DNA of 30,106 nt from Nephromyces sp. MM_2019 (lineage: Eukaryota > Apicomplexa > Aconoidasida > Nephromycida): assembly GCA_015657535.1 (NCBI GenBank), contig JADHZB010000873.1, forward strand, positions 43,394-73,499, written 5' to 3'. Under the pieces are notes generated by a model. That model did not search any database. It had not been told where the DNA came from and was given only the letters and a program-made list of their open reading frames with translations. Each line of letters opens with the position of its first letter. Within the stretch, counting starts at the first letter, position 1. This document shows, piece by piece, positions 1-11,254 of this stretch. A program made the translations under genes and the position numbers.

Positions 1-45
1 ACACACACAGACACACACAGACACACACACATACACACACACATA

Positions 46-85
<40 letters not shown>
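1..85. repeat. (AC)n microsatellite at the left edge
   Basis: An almost pure AC dinucleotide tract with a few G interruptions. It ends about 20 bp before the first in-frame ATG of the TatD gene, so it is promoter or 5' UTR sequence of that gene. Confidence 0.95.
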
Positions 86-86
<1 letters not shown>

Positions 87-104
87 CATTATTATTTGGA
101 TTGA

Positions 105-3100
105 ATGAGATGGTCAATTTATTACACATATATAATTGGCCTGTCGTTGTCTTCGCGGTATATACCCGGGACTTTACCTCTTAAAATTTGGCCGCCAAAT
201 TCCCTCCAATTAACTCCCAATATTTCAACTCAATCATATTTTACATTTACAAGCACTAAAATGTGTAATTACGAGCACACACACACAGATCAAATGTATA
301 CACGCACACCTTATTTTGATATTGCAGTTAATCTAAGTGACCCAATGTATAATGGGATGTATCATGGAAAACAGAAACATCCAAATGACCTCCAAAAGTA
401 TATATACATATATATATATATGTGTGTAGAATAGTTATATGTGTATATATGTTTTGAGCAGGGTGTGGTTATATGCTTTATAGGTGTGAACATGTGTGTA
501 TGTGTATCTGTATGTTTGCAAATTGTTTAATTAAATATCTAATAACTAAATTATTTATTTTTATTATGACTAGTATTATTGAAAGGTCTAAACAAATTGG
601 TATGAAATATATGATTTCATTGGGTGGAAACTTAGAGGACACATTACACACATTGGAATTATCCAAAAAATATAGTAATATTTAATATATACATATATAT
701 ACACATATATACACACACACTATTTATTTCTACAGTTTATCAACAAAAAATCACAAGTTTATTAAGTATACACAATATCTATATCAATAATTACATACAA
801 TACCTTAACCTCAATAACCCTTATCTCCACCCCAAATTCACATATACACACTATATATACATATATATATATATATATATTATAAAATCGCACCAAAAAA
901 GTGTGTATAAAATTTTTTCAATATATCTCAAATATATATCCACTGCATACATAATATATATATGTATGATAGCCTGTATGTATACATTTTTACAATATAT
1001 ATATGAGCATGTGTAAATTATAATAATCAGGTATAGAGAATGAAATAAAGTTATTTACTACAGTTGGTGTACATCCAACACGTTGTCAAGAATTTACACA
1101 TTTTAATGAGGAAGATTATTTAAATCAACAAAAACGTTTAATTAATGAAAATAAAGAATATGTAATTGCAGTAGGGGAAATTGGCCTTGATTATGACCGT
1201 ACACACTTCTGTCCAATAGATATCCAAAAAAAGTAACTCAAAATTCACACATATATTTTACGACCAAAATTTATATTACATATATGCACACACTCTTTTT
1301 TTACACACTTAATATATATTACATATATATATACACTCACATTTGATACACACATGAATATATTTTACATATATACACACATATGTGTTTTTAACACACC
1401 TAAATATATAGCACATATTCACACACACACATTTTATACTCCTATATATATATTATATAATTTATATATATATATTTGATATACATACTTAATTTATACA
1501 CACATATTTTATACACATTTTTACATACATACTTATACTTTTAAAAATAATTATACCCAAACACACACATACTTTAAAAAATATATTAAACATTATATAT
1601 ATATAATATAATTATTTAGATATTTTGCTAAACAATTAGAAATGGCCTATGAAGTTGGTTTACCCGTCATATTTCATATGAGGGAAGCTTTTGATGATTT
1701 TATGGGTATATATATTGACTACACACAAACACACCCACCATATATATACATACACACATAATTTATATACATACATACACACATACACACATACACACAC
1801 ACACAAACACACACACACACACACACAAATTATATATATATATATATATATATACATGGACACACAAACAATATCTATACATAAACACAGACAATCTATA
1901 TATACATACATACACACATATATATATATAGAACATGAACACCTCATACACTCACGCACATTATCAAATAACATATATTTAAAATTACACATACTTAAGT
2001 AAACATCTAAGCTATTTATACACACATGAATTACTCTCTCTATATATGCCTACACAGACCTGAAATCTTAAATATATACATGTTTCATTATATACAATTT
2101 AAATATAATTTTACTATAAATATATATTCTATCTATTATGTGTGTATATGTGTATTTAAATATGTATGTTTATGTATATATATATGTGTATTTATGTGTG
2201 TATATGTATATATATGTGTGTGTATATGACTTTGTTTTAGATATTTTAAAGAGCCATATTTATGTGTGTGTGTGTGTATAATTTTGTATTAGATATATTA
2301 AAGAGTTACATAGATAAATATGGCCAAATAAAGGGAGTTGTTCACTCATTTACAGGCAAAATGGAAGAGGCCAAACAAATTGTTGAAATTGGATTGTTTT
2401 TGGGGTTGAATGGATGTTCACTCAAAACACATGAAAATCTTAAATGTGTAGAACAAATCCCTATTGATCGTATCTTACTTGAAACAGGTACACACACACT
2501 ATACACACACACACACTATACAGATATACACATACAATACATACATGCACACAATACAAATACAGATTATAAATACACATAAAAATATTTACAATTCAAA
2601 TACTCATATATAATAACATTTTAATATTAAAAAATATATATACTTATAATTGTGTGTTTGTGTGTGTGTGTGTATTTATATATTTGTTAGATGCACCATA
2701 TTGTGGTATAAAGCCTACACACTCTTCATTTTCTTATTTATCAAAAACATATTTGGATAACTCTGTAAAGCCTGAAAAATGGTGTGCAGAAAAATGTGTA
2801 AAGGGGAGAAATGAACCATATCATATCCAGTATAATTATATATAGACATATATATGCATTTACACACACATATTTATAGATATATATTTCTACACTTATC
2901 ATTTACACACACAAACATATGCATATATCATATATCTACACTTGTCATTTACACACACATATATATATATATCTACACTTATCATTTACACACACACACA
3001 TATGCATATATCATATATCTACACTTGTCATTTACACACACATATATATATATATATCTACACTTATCATTTATACACACACATGTGTATATATATATAC

Positions 3101-3477
3101 TTGTCATTTACACTCGTACAGACAAACATATATATATATATATAATTATATAATATATACACACATCCCCACTATTAAATTTGTTTAGATATATTGCAGA
3201 AATAATTTATAAATTAAAAGGTTCCCCTGGGAATTTCACAGAGTTTTGTCAAAGGTAATAAAAGTTATTTATATTGCATAAAATTGGTGTATATACAAGT
3301 GTGTTTGATATCAAATATACTTATATTTTACAAAATTAGTGTGTGTGTATGTAAAATTATAAAAGAAAAAATTGAAAATAAAATATACACACAGTTTAAA
3401 AATATATTGATTATATAATTATATAATTTTTCAGGATATCCAATAATACTTTAAATTTCTTTGAAGTAAAACAATAA
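105..3477 (+). CDS. TATDN1: TatD-family metal-dependent hydrolase (TATDN1-like), 8 exons
   Basis: Exons: 105-397, 574-674, 1031-1232, 1620-1705, 2293-2487, 2691-2829, 3189-3254, 3435-3477. All introns are GT-AG, and the phases close to 375 codons ending in TAA. The family are metal-dependent DNases/phosphoesterases with a TIM-barrel fold. Conserved blocks appear in the expected order: DIAVNLSDPMYNG, GGNLEDTL, TVGVHPTRC, AVGEIGLDYDR (metal ligand E181), VIFHMREA (H218), GVVHSFTG (H245) and LLETDAPYCG (D293). The N-terminal HxH of bacterial TatD is absent, as in eukaryotic TATDN1. The ATG at 294 gives 311 residues, close to the family length. The ATG at 105 adds 63 residues; the first 52 carry R and K but no D or E, and might be an organelle presequence. 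An AATAAA overlaps the stop codon (3473-3478). The family assignment is firm; the start is not. Confidence 0.93.
2231..2292 (+). other. Duplicated acceptor and 5' end of TatD exon 5 (decoy exon)
   Basis: The true acceptor gives exon 5 starting at 2293 (ATATATTAAAGAGTTACAT). A near copy of the same junction lies 52 bp upstream: a TTTTAG acceptor followed at 2241 by ATATTTTAAAGAGCCAT. Used as an exon, the upstream copy keeps the same phase and encodes nearly the same residues (DILKSH against DILKSY), then runs into (TG)n encoding Val-Cys. It looks like a tandem duplication broken up by microsatellite growth. Confidence 0.75.
2886..3130 (+). repeat. Two-part higher-order minisatellite in TatD intron 6
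   Basis: Units start CTACACTTATC or CTACACTTGTC at 2890, 2936, 2973, 3019 and 3058. They alternate between a long form (about 46 bp, containing ATATGCATATATCATATAT) and a short form (37-39 bp, ending in (TA)n). The higher-order period is therefore 83-85 bp, with about two and a half copies. It lies entirely inside the intron 2830-3188. Confidence 0.85.
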
Positions 3478-3568
3478 ATAAATAACCTCAACCATACAAA
3501 CACACATGTGTGTGTACATGTGTAAAAAAATGAATATAATTTTTAATTTTAATACTCAATTACACATT
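3478..3568. other. 91-bp gap between the convergent stops of TatD and MSH1
   Basis: The TAA of TatD (3475-3477) and the TAA of MSH1 (3571-3569) face each other. The gap holds the self-complementary CACACATGTGTG (3501-3512) followed by a second TACATGTGT stretch, and short A and T runs. There is no room for separate long 3' UTRs, so the two transcripts probably overlap in antisense. Confidence 0.8.
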
Positions 3569-5574
3569 TTAAAGAGTATATCCAAAGTGTGTGTGTGTGC
3601 CATCTTTTTCTGATATAATATTATAACCTTTTTGTATAAATGTGTTAATTAAAAATGTTTCATAATTTCTAGCTAAACTTTTGTTATAACTTTTAGCTAC
3701 AAAAATTACACCATTTTTTGGTTTAAATTTTTTAATGTGTGTATCTAATCGTACACACACATTATCAGATTCACCTATATATAATGTGTGTGTGTATTTA
3801 TTTGATCTAAATTCATTTATATTCATAATTATATACACACATGAATACTTATTATAAGTAGGAGGTGGATATTCATTTATATTTAATGTTATTATATCAT
3901 TTATATCTAATTTATTCATTATATCTAACACTTTTGATTTCATTAAATGTGTATATGTTATTAGTGTGTGTGTATATGATTTATATATATCTGTATGTGT
4001 AAATGTATTAAGGTTAGGGGATGTGTGTGTATGTGTATTATAAATATCTGATTGTGTAGGTATATTAGGGGGATGTATGTTTTGTGGTGATGTATCAAAC
4101 AGTTGATTAGATGAATTAAGGATATCATTAGCTGTTTTTATATTGTATAGATTATTGTGTGTATGTGCATTAGATGAAAAATCGGATATATATATATTGG
4201 AATGTGTGTGTGTGTTAGATTGACTTATATAATTTTCCAATTCATTTGCTCTATCTATTATATTAAATGGTAATCCCATTAATTTAGCTGTTAATAAACC
4301 AACACTCTCATTACACACACCATCCTCTATTTGATATGTCCATTTAATTTCATTATTATTAGTAATGTGTGTACCCATACGTTTAAATTGTGTGCGTGTA
4401 AGATTGAGGGGGAGTTGAAGTAATTCTGAATGAAGGTGTGTACTTACAATTCCATGTAAACCTCTTGATTGTAATGTTTCCAATAATGCTCCAACAAATG
4501 CTATAATATGTGTGTGTAAGTTATATAATATATATATATATATATGTATATATAATTGTTTGTATCTATAAAAATGTATATATAAATAAGGAGTGTGTGT
4601 GCGTATATACATAATAAAGTGTATGGATATATAAATAATAAAAAAGTGAGTGAGTATATATATAATAAAAGTGAGTGTGTATAAATATATTAAAAAGTGT
4701 GTGTATATATATATAATTAAAGTGAGGATGTATATATATAATAAGAAAGTGTGTACGTATATGTATAATAAAAGTGTGTGTGTATAATTTACACACCTGC
4801 ACCACATTTAGGGCTTGTACCTTTACAAGGTTCATCTAAAATTACAAAGCTACAATTTGATGTGTCTTTTAAAATAATTCGAATTTGCTCCATTTCGTGT
4901 GCATAGAGTGAACGATTTTGTTCAGGTACATCATGTGCTATTGCACACGCTGAAATAAATGCATCATACCTAATAATACACACACACACACATACATACA
5001 TACACATGAAATATACATATGTATAAATATATATATATATATATATATAGTGTGTAGTGTGTGTGCGAGAGAAAGAGATTATCAAATTATACTTTGGTAT
5101 TTGACTTTCAGGGCCACATGGGCAATATAAACCTAATAAAAATAAATCAATAAAAAAACGAAGGCAAATATAAATTTGTGTATATATACACATATACACA
5201 CACATGCTTAATATATATATATATATAAATATGTATATACATGTACATATAGATACATACACATAGTGTATGTACACACACATGTAATTTCAAATACATA
5301 GGACTAACCAGTATTGGCTAGTAAAGTAAGTGCTAAGACAGATCTGTTAATCAAATTGAAAAGTTAAAATAATGTGTGTAAAATAATGTATAGTATGTAT
5401 ATAAATTTTGTATATTATGTGTGTGTGTATATTTCAAAAAATTGTATGTATATCCAAAGAATATGTAAGTATCTTTAAACACAAAATACCTATATATAAC
5501 TCAAAAAAGATGTTTAATTACTTAAATATATATATAAATACTCTGAAAATAAAAAATTGTGTGTTTGTGTGTGT

Positions 5575-5605
<31 letters not shown>

Positions 5606-8600
5606 GCTTGTGTATGTGTTTGTGTAAATGCTTGTGTGTGCTATGTGTGTATATTGTGTGTGCGTGTGTGTGCTTGTGTGTGTATATGCTTGTGTGTGTG
5701 TATGTGTTTAGTTGTGTGTGCGTGCGTGTATAGTATAACCTGCATACGAATGATTTACCAGCCATATTTTGGCCTGTTAATAAAACAAGGCCATTGGAAT
5801 TAAAATTTGTTGAAATTGGGTGAGTTTGAATATTATATGGCCTTAAATTTTGAATGTGTAAATTTCGATGATTTGTTAGTGTGCAAATATTCCAATCCAG
5901 TCGGTGTGCATGTGTAACATGATCAGCAAATGTCTAATAATATACACAAGTGTATGTATGTGTGTGTTATTTTATTTGTATGTATGATTGTTTGTGTGTA
6001 TGTGTCTGTGTGGGTTTTTTTGTATGTGTGCTTGTGTGTATGTATGTGTGTGTGTGTTATTTTATGTGTGTGTATGCTTGTGTGTGTGTCTGTATATATA
6101 GACGTGTATATTTGTATGTATAACTTACTCTGAGAGCTAATAAGAAAGTAGAAGATTGGACCAAATATGGTAAATAAGGTTTGAGATTATTATTTAATAA
6201 TTTCAATATATCCATTACACACTTAAGCATTGATTGACATTGGTGTGTGTATTTTTTGAGGGCAGATGAGACGTTTTTTGTAGTCCAATTCTTGCTTAAA
6301 GGCTTACTGTTACGATCCTATATAAGTACACACCCACATATATATATATATAAGTAAACAGTCTCCTATATATAAATACACATTATACATACATTTTATA
6401 GTATATCAATGTACCCAAATATATAGTGTGCTTTCAATATGTATTTACACACACATACATTATATTAAAACATGATGGTTTTAAACGTAATTAAATATAC
6501 CCAATTAAGCTCAAATCTACACACAAAGTAAAGACATGTGTGTATATATACACATAATTTAGTTACTTATGTACAGCCCCATTCCCTTACCCTCACAGAA
6601 AATAAAATTGCACACACATAAATTAGTTACCTATGCACACAGACACACATGAATCCCCATAGTAAATACGCCACCCATCCCTTCGAAAAAATATACACAC
6701 ATAACATCCCCCTTATAACACACACATGTTCTTGTACACACCAAAGGTTTAAAAAATAAGGATTCTTTGTGTTTGAGATAATTGGGTATTTTTTTGATAT
6801 ACACACCATTATTTAAATTATCAAAAACAAGGATTCTATTCAAGTCTGAAATTATATTAGGGGGGATGTGTGTAAGCAAATTATTAATTGTGTCATCCTC
6901 ATTATAAGGTAATTCTACACCCCCAAATTCACACACAATTTCTCTAAATAAATCAACACTCAATTTGTTTAGTAAATTATAATCAGAGGGTAATTGTGTA
7001 GGATCAATGCGGCCACGAAATGTCTCCTACAAAATTATTTTTAAAATATACACACACATAAAAAAAATATATGTTATATGAATCACACACACACAAAAAT
7101 ATATATATATACATATAATATGGATTACATACACACACACAAAAACAAAAATATATATAATATGGATTACACACACATATATATATATGTATACTGGATG
7201 ATATATTTGAGTGTGTGTACCATTTTTTGAAAAAATTCATCTAAAACATCAATTTTTGCGCACTGTGTGTATTCATCGATTTGTTCATTGTGGGGTAAAA
7301 CATTTTCAATTAACTGAACTACTTCACACATTTTGAATTTGTGTGCGTTTGTCCAATCTGTGTGTGAAATAAATTTCACTATTGAAAATAAATTATTTAA
7401 TAATTTATTCGGGTAAGTTTCAATACACGCAATGGTTGCCCTTGCAACATCAGCTATATCATTAAATAAATTTTTATTAGCCTAAAAATAATATATATAT
7501 ATATATCTTATAATGTATATATATGTTGTGTGTATGTGTGTTTAAATACACAATATGTTTGTAGGTGGGTTGGTATCTATACAATATGTGGGTTTAGGTA
7601 TGTATAATATGTTTGTGTGTTTGTGTATATAACATATATATGTACAACATATGAATGTGTTTATGCTTAAATCAAAGAGTTTGAAATCTCTATAGATATA
7701 TATATGTAAGAGTTAATCAAGGTTACATATAAATGAATTAAAATAATATAGGACTGCTATCATCCAAAACTCTATTCACACACTTATACACACCCACATA
7801 CACATACGCATCCTCCTCCCCTCACACACATACACACATAATTTAAACATACAGATAAATAAGAAATGTGTGAAACTAATTTCCCTGTTGGGATAGGGCG
7901 TGTATTAGGGATTATAATAGGTTGTGTAGATAGTTGATTAAGGAGTGATTGTATATCCAATGAAATGCTATAAGGGGGTGGGTGTAATAATAATTTACAC
8001 ATTAAACGTTTAGATGCAGATAGTGTATTCTCAGGTAGTATATATTCATGTAGACCACGTTTATGACCCATGTGTGTGTGTGAGTTGTGTGTAGACCCTA
8101 ACAGTCCAAGTTGTACTGCTGTAGAAAAATAGAGAGGCCGTGGTTGTTCAGGTGTCCTCTGTGGTGTGTGTATAACATTAAATTCATCTATAGGTATACT
8201 TAGGCTCTGACATATACGTTGTAAGGCTATCTGATGAAATTTTTGACTAGAACTGATATCCTGTTATTTACATATATATATGTATACATATGTATATGTG
8301 TGTGTAGAAAGAGTTTGAATTTGGTGTGATTTATGTTGTGTAGGCATCTCATTAAAGATTGGCATATACATATAGATTTGCGCTACACTTATCATTATAC
8401 ATATGTATATATATCATTATAGTATATACACAAGATATAACACAAGATATATATATATATATATATATGCAGAAACTCACACACGAAATTATGTATATAA
8501 AAGAATCCAAACACAAACTATGTATGTATAGGTGTAAAAGGAAATTGGGACAAAAAATGATGTGTATGTACGTATATCAAGTAATAGAAAATTATAGACG

Positions 8601-9686
8601 ATCCATGATGTGTATATATAGAGCGTATATACAACATCTTATAGGTTTGAGGAGGGAACATACCCTTAAAAAATATTTCTGAAGTACGGGAGAATAATTT
8701 CTAACAAGTTCAGCAGATTTCTGTAAGCGGTCGCTGTGTATATACACTGAAGTTGCTCTACCTGACTCAAATTGAACTTGTATTGCTTCCCTTGTCAAAC
8801 CATCATCAATATAAATATTTCTCTCATCGATATATATCTCAGCTAAGCTAAAGCCATCTGTTGGGCTGTAATATAAGGAAAATATAGGGCGACTGGCTGA
8901 ATAGGGTATATCACCTTCTGAAAGGCACATACCGTCTTGCATATAAATTGGGTTTTCTCTAGATATAATTTGTGATAGTGTTCTTGCCTTTATACCTTTG
9001 CTGGGTATAGTATGAGGTAGATTAGATAGCTCTTCATATACACAACATGTCAAGCCAGCTTCAATAAGTGAGTTAAGAGTTTGTTGTATAGAATATTTTG
9101 GACAGCCTGCTCTTGGTTTGCCACCCATTGGATTCAATCCTGCGTGTTCGATCAACATGACTGCATCAATACCATATGCCTCATAAAATTCACCTACGCG
9201 TATAAGTAATACCTTGTCTGGGTGTTTCCTCTTTTCGGCCATAACAAACGAAACCAGAGATGTACCCTTACTATCAAACATAAGGGGGTTATCATAAGTT
9301 AGCTTCTTAAGTAGTAGACGGGAAGATGTTCTCTGCAAGCGAGAGAGCTGTTCCGACAAGTGATTAGGATAAATTATGTCTTGAGAAGTAGCAATCTCAG
9401 CTGGGTTTGAAGTAGATGTTGTAACAGAAGCCGGTGCATTAAAAAGGTGCGTTTTGTTACTGACACCTCGTAAGCCTTTCTTATATGCAAGCGGATGATT
9501 AAGACATAGTGAAGAGTTGTTAGGGGGGTATGTCTTGTATAGGAAGAACTCGGAAGACAAGCACCCGACACTTCTGACTCTGCTAAGCATTATAGAAATA
9601 AGAAGACAAGTATATAGGGTAAATTTCTTGGCTTCTTTATCTTGATTTCGCATTGAAATTAAGTAATGCACATTGGAACTTAACAA
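3569..9686 (-). CDS. MSH1: MSH1: organellar MutS homologue with C-terminal GIY-YIG nuclease, 10 exons
   Basis: Exons (minus): 9686-8664, 8260-7853, 7481-7221, 7026-6742, 6317-6129, 5933-5740, 5343-5309, 5132-5093, 4969-4797, 4500-3569. They total 3540 nt, 1179 residues, with every phase closed; plant MSH1 is about 1118. The N-terminus is basic; an inner Met (residue 33, MLSRVRSVG) would also start a mitochondrial-type presequence. MutS domain I carries the mismatch-recognition motif GEFYE (165-169), then the MSH1 blocks GLNPMGGKPRAGCP, PRPLYFSTAVQLG and LLLHPPPY. The ATPase has Walker A GQNMAGKS (776-783), Walker B FVILDE (853-858), STHLH (889-893) and DGVCNES. A low-complexity linker (961-1087) leads to GIY-YIG: VYI at 1091, YIG at 1110, R1120, E1150, N1155. 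The family binds organelle DNA, suppresses mutation and limits recombination between repeats. Exons 7 and 8 are only 35 and 40 bp. Confidence 0.95.
5565..5735. repeat. (TG)n-rich tract in MSH1 intron 6
   Basis: A long TGTGTG tract with scattered C and A changes, inside the intron 5344-5739. It reads as (AC)n on the sense strand of MSH1. A similar tract fills intron 5 (5934-6128). Confidence 0.9.
7060..7190. repeat. 42-bp tandem repeat in MSH1 intron 3
   Basis: The anchors GAATCAC (7080), GGATTAC (7122) and GGATTAC (7164) are spaced exactly 42 bp apart. Each is followed by an (AC)n run and then an A/T-rich ATATAATAT block. There are about three units inside the intron 7027-7220. Confidence 0.85.
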
Positions 9687-9746
9687 GAGGACATGTTAAT
9701 CTAAGCCTCGGCCTTAATCAAAAAAAGTTGAATAGTTGATTGTTGA

Positions 9747-10141
9747 AGTTAGGAGCCAAACAAAGTTGATTAGTGGTGAGTATAAGATCGAAGACACGGG
9801 CTATAGAAAATATTACTCCGTATCAGAGGTTAAGATTGAAGACAGGTGTATAGAGTTTATGAGTGGAGAACAGTTGTGATGGAAAAAGTTGGAGGCATCT
9901 GCTAGACATAATAGGGATATTGTGATAAGGGCTTAGAGGTTGCTTGAAAAAAATTAGTTAGCAGCTGTTGATTGAAATTACATTTGAAGACACCCATTTG
10001 CCACAGTTAAATAGGAGGGTGAAAGCGTCGAACGAGAAATGGGAATTGAAGCTAAACAGTGGTGGTGTAAATATTAAGGAATGGTTTAGAATTGTAGACA
10101 AACAGCTGGGACTAAACCATATTGGAAATGGTCTTCTCGAG
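9747..10141 (+). pseudogene. Possible decayed Gag-like coding relic upstream of MSH1
   Basis: This stretch lacks microsatellites and is richer in G and C than its surroundings. One frame runs open for about 46 codons from 9747 without an ATG, then continues past several TGA and TAG stops with plausible protein-like composition. From about 9968 another frame is open for about 57 codons, including the peptide NIKEWFRIVDKQLGLNHIGN, which resembles in style the WF-x-LE region of retrotransposon Gag proteins. The tract ends abruptly at a (TG)n microsatellite. I do not recognise a family with confidence. It could equally be the 5' flank of MSH1, whose start codon lies 60 bp away on the other strand, or an exon of an unknown gene with donor GTATGT at 10142. 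Confidence 0.3.
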
Positions 10142-10358
10142 GTATGTGTGTATGCGCGTGTGTGGATGTGTTTGCACGTGTAGGTGTTTGCGTGTGTATG
10201 TGTGTGTGTGTGTGTGTATGTATGTGTGTGTGCGTATGTCTGTGTGTACATTAATGTATATGTTTGTGTGTAAGTGTGAGTGTTTGTGTGTGAGTGTAAG
10301 TGTTTGCGTGTGTATGTTATCTGTGTGCGAGTAAGTGCGTATGTGTTTGTATATGTAT
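10142..10358. repeat. Compound (TG)n microsatellite
   Basis: About 215 bp made almost wholly of GTGTGT with interspersed C, A and AAG, between the relic at 9747-10141 and non-repetitive DNA. The reading frames across it encode only Val/Cys or Thr/His runs, so I treat them as noise. Confidence 0.9.
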
Positions 10359-11211
10359 GGAAAAAGAGGACAAATGGACAGATATTTTCCCAAAATAGAA
10401 ATTATGGAAAAATCAGGAGTTTGTTGTATGGAAATATAAGTTCACATTTTATCAAATGTAATAATGGGACCTTGCACTAGACATAAGTGATAAAATATAC
10501 TACACATTTAATATACATATTTTAGTGTATTTAAACTCATGTGTAATGATAAACCCACCCAAAGCCTGTAATTTACACATTTCAAATTGAATAAAACATA
10601 CTTAAATCTATTTATAGAGCTTATCTTAATCAATCAGCACTTTATTATGAAATTACCTCTGGTTTTTAATATAGACATGCACACAAATGTAATCAAATGT
10701 GTGCAAGGACATTGAATCCCAGTGCGCACATAAATGAACACACTCAAACACACCCGACAAAAATAAAGCATGTAAACCTCTCAAATTTAATGACACACAT
10801 ACAAAATTTGCATATACATATGCACAAACACTGATAAAAATGACATTATATTTATACATATACACACACGAATTAATCATGATTATTCATGTATATTGTG
10901 TATGTGTAGTAAGCTCATGATATAGTTTATGTCAATTTTTAAAGATAATTTCAAAGAAATGGTATAAATTGTGTGTGTGAAGGTGTGAATGGCTATAAAT
11001 TGCTTGTAAAATTGTTTAACTTTTTCAATGTAAAGTATTTGGTTAATATGAGTGAAAATGTGTAATTGAAAATTATTACTTGAGGTGTTTAAGTTGAATT
11101 TATGAGGTTATTGAAATTGTGTTGTGTGTGTGTGACTTAGACTAAAGGTTAAATAATTGAGTTATATGATTATGATTATGCTTGTATGTGTCTCTAGGTG
11201 TATGTATATAA

Positions 11212-11212
<1 letters not shown>
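10359..11212. other. Intergenic DNA, 3' flank of eIF3L
   Basis: AT-rich sequence. 10359-10480 is free of repeats and could continue the relic to its left, but carries frequent stops. From 10500 on I see scattered TG and AC runs and no coding signal on either strand. Confidence 0.6.

Positions 11213-11254
<42 letters not shown>

Noticed and set aside
1660..2025. Open frames of Cys/Val/Tyr or Thr/His/Ile on both strands across AC/TG repeats (also at 2026-2229, 2854-3188, 5408-6133, 10122-10393, 13229-13489, 22792-23130, 25423-25798, 26032-26244 and 27926-28294)
   Set aside because: Microsatellites of two-base period have no stops in most frames; the peptides are pure repeat translations lying in introns or intergenic DNA of genes with good models.
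6631..6741. Extension of MSH1 exon 4 through the long open frame to 6631
   Set aside because: The extension encodes low-quality Cys/Val sequence, while the donor at 6741 joins in phase to exon 5 and restores the conserved KPL-D-x-x-x-K alignment with plant MSH1.
9374..9571. Minus-strand 65-codon frame inside MSH1
   Set aside because: It is a shadow of MSH1 exon 1 in another frame; the exon 1 frame carries conserved MutS motifs.
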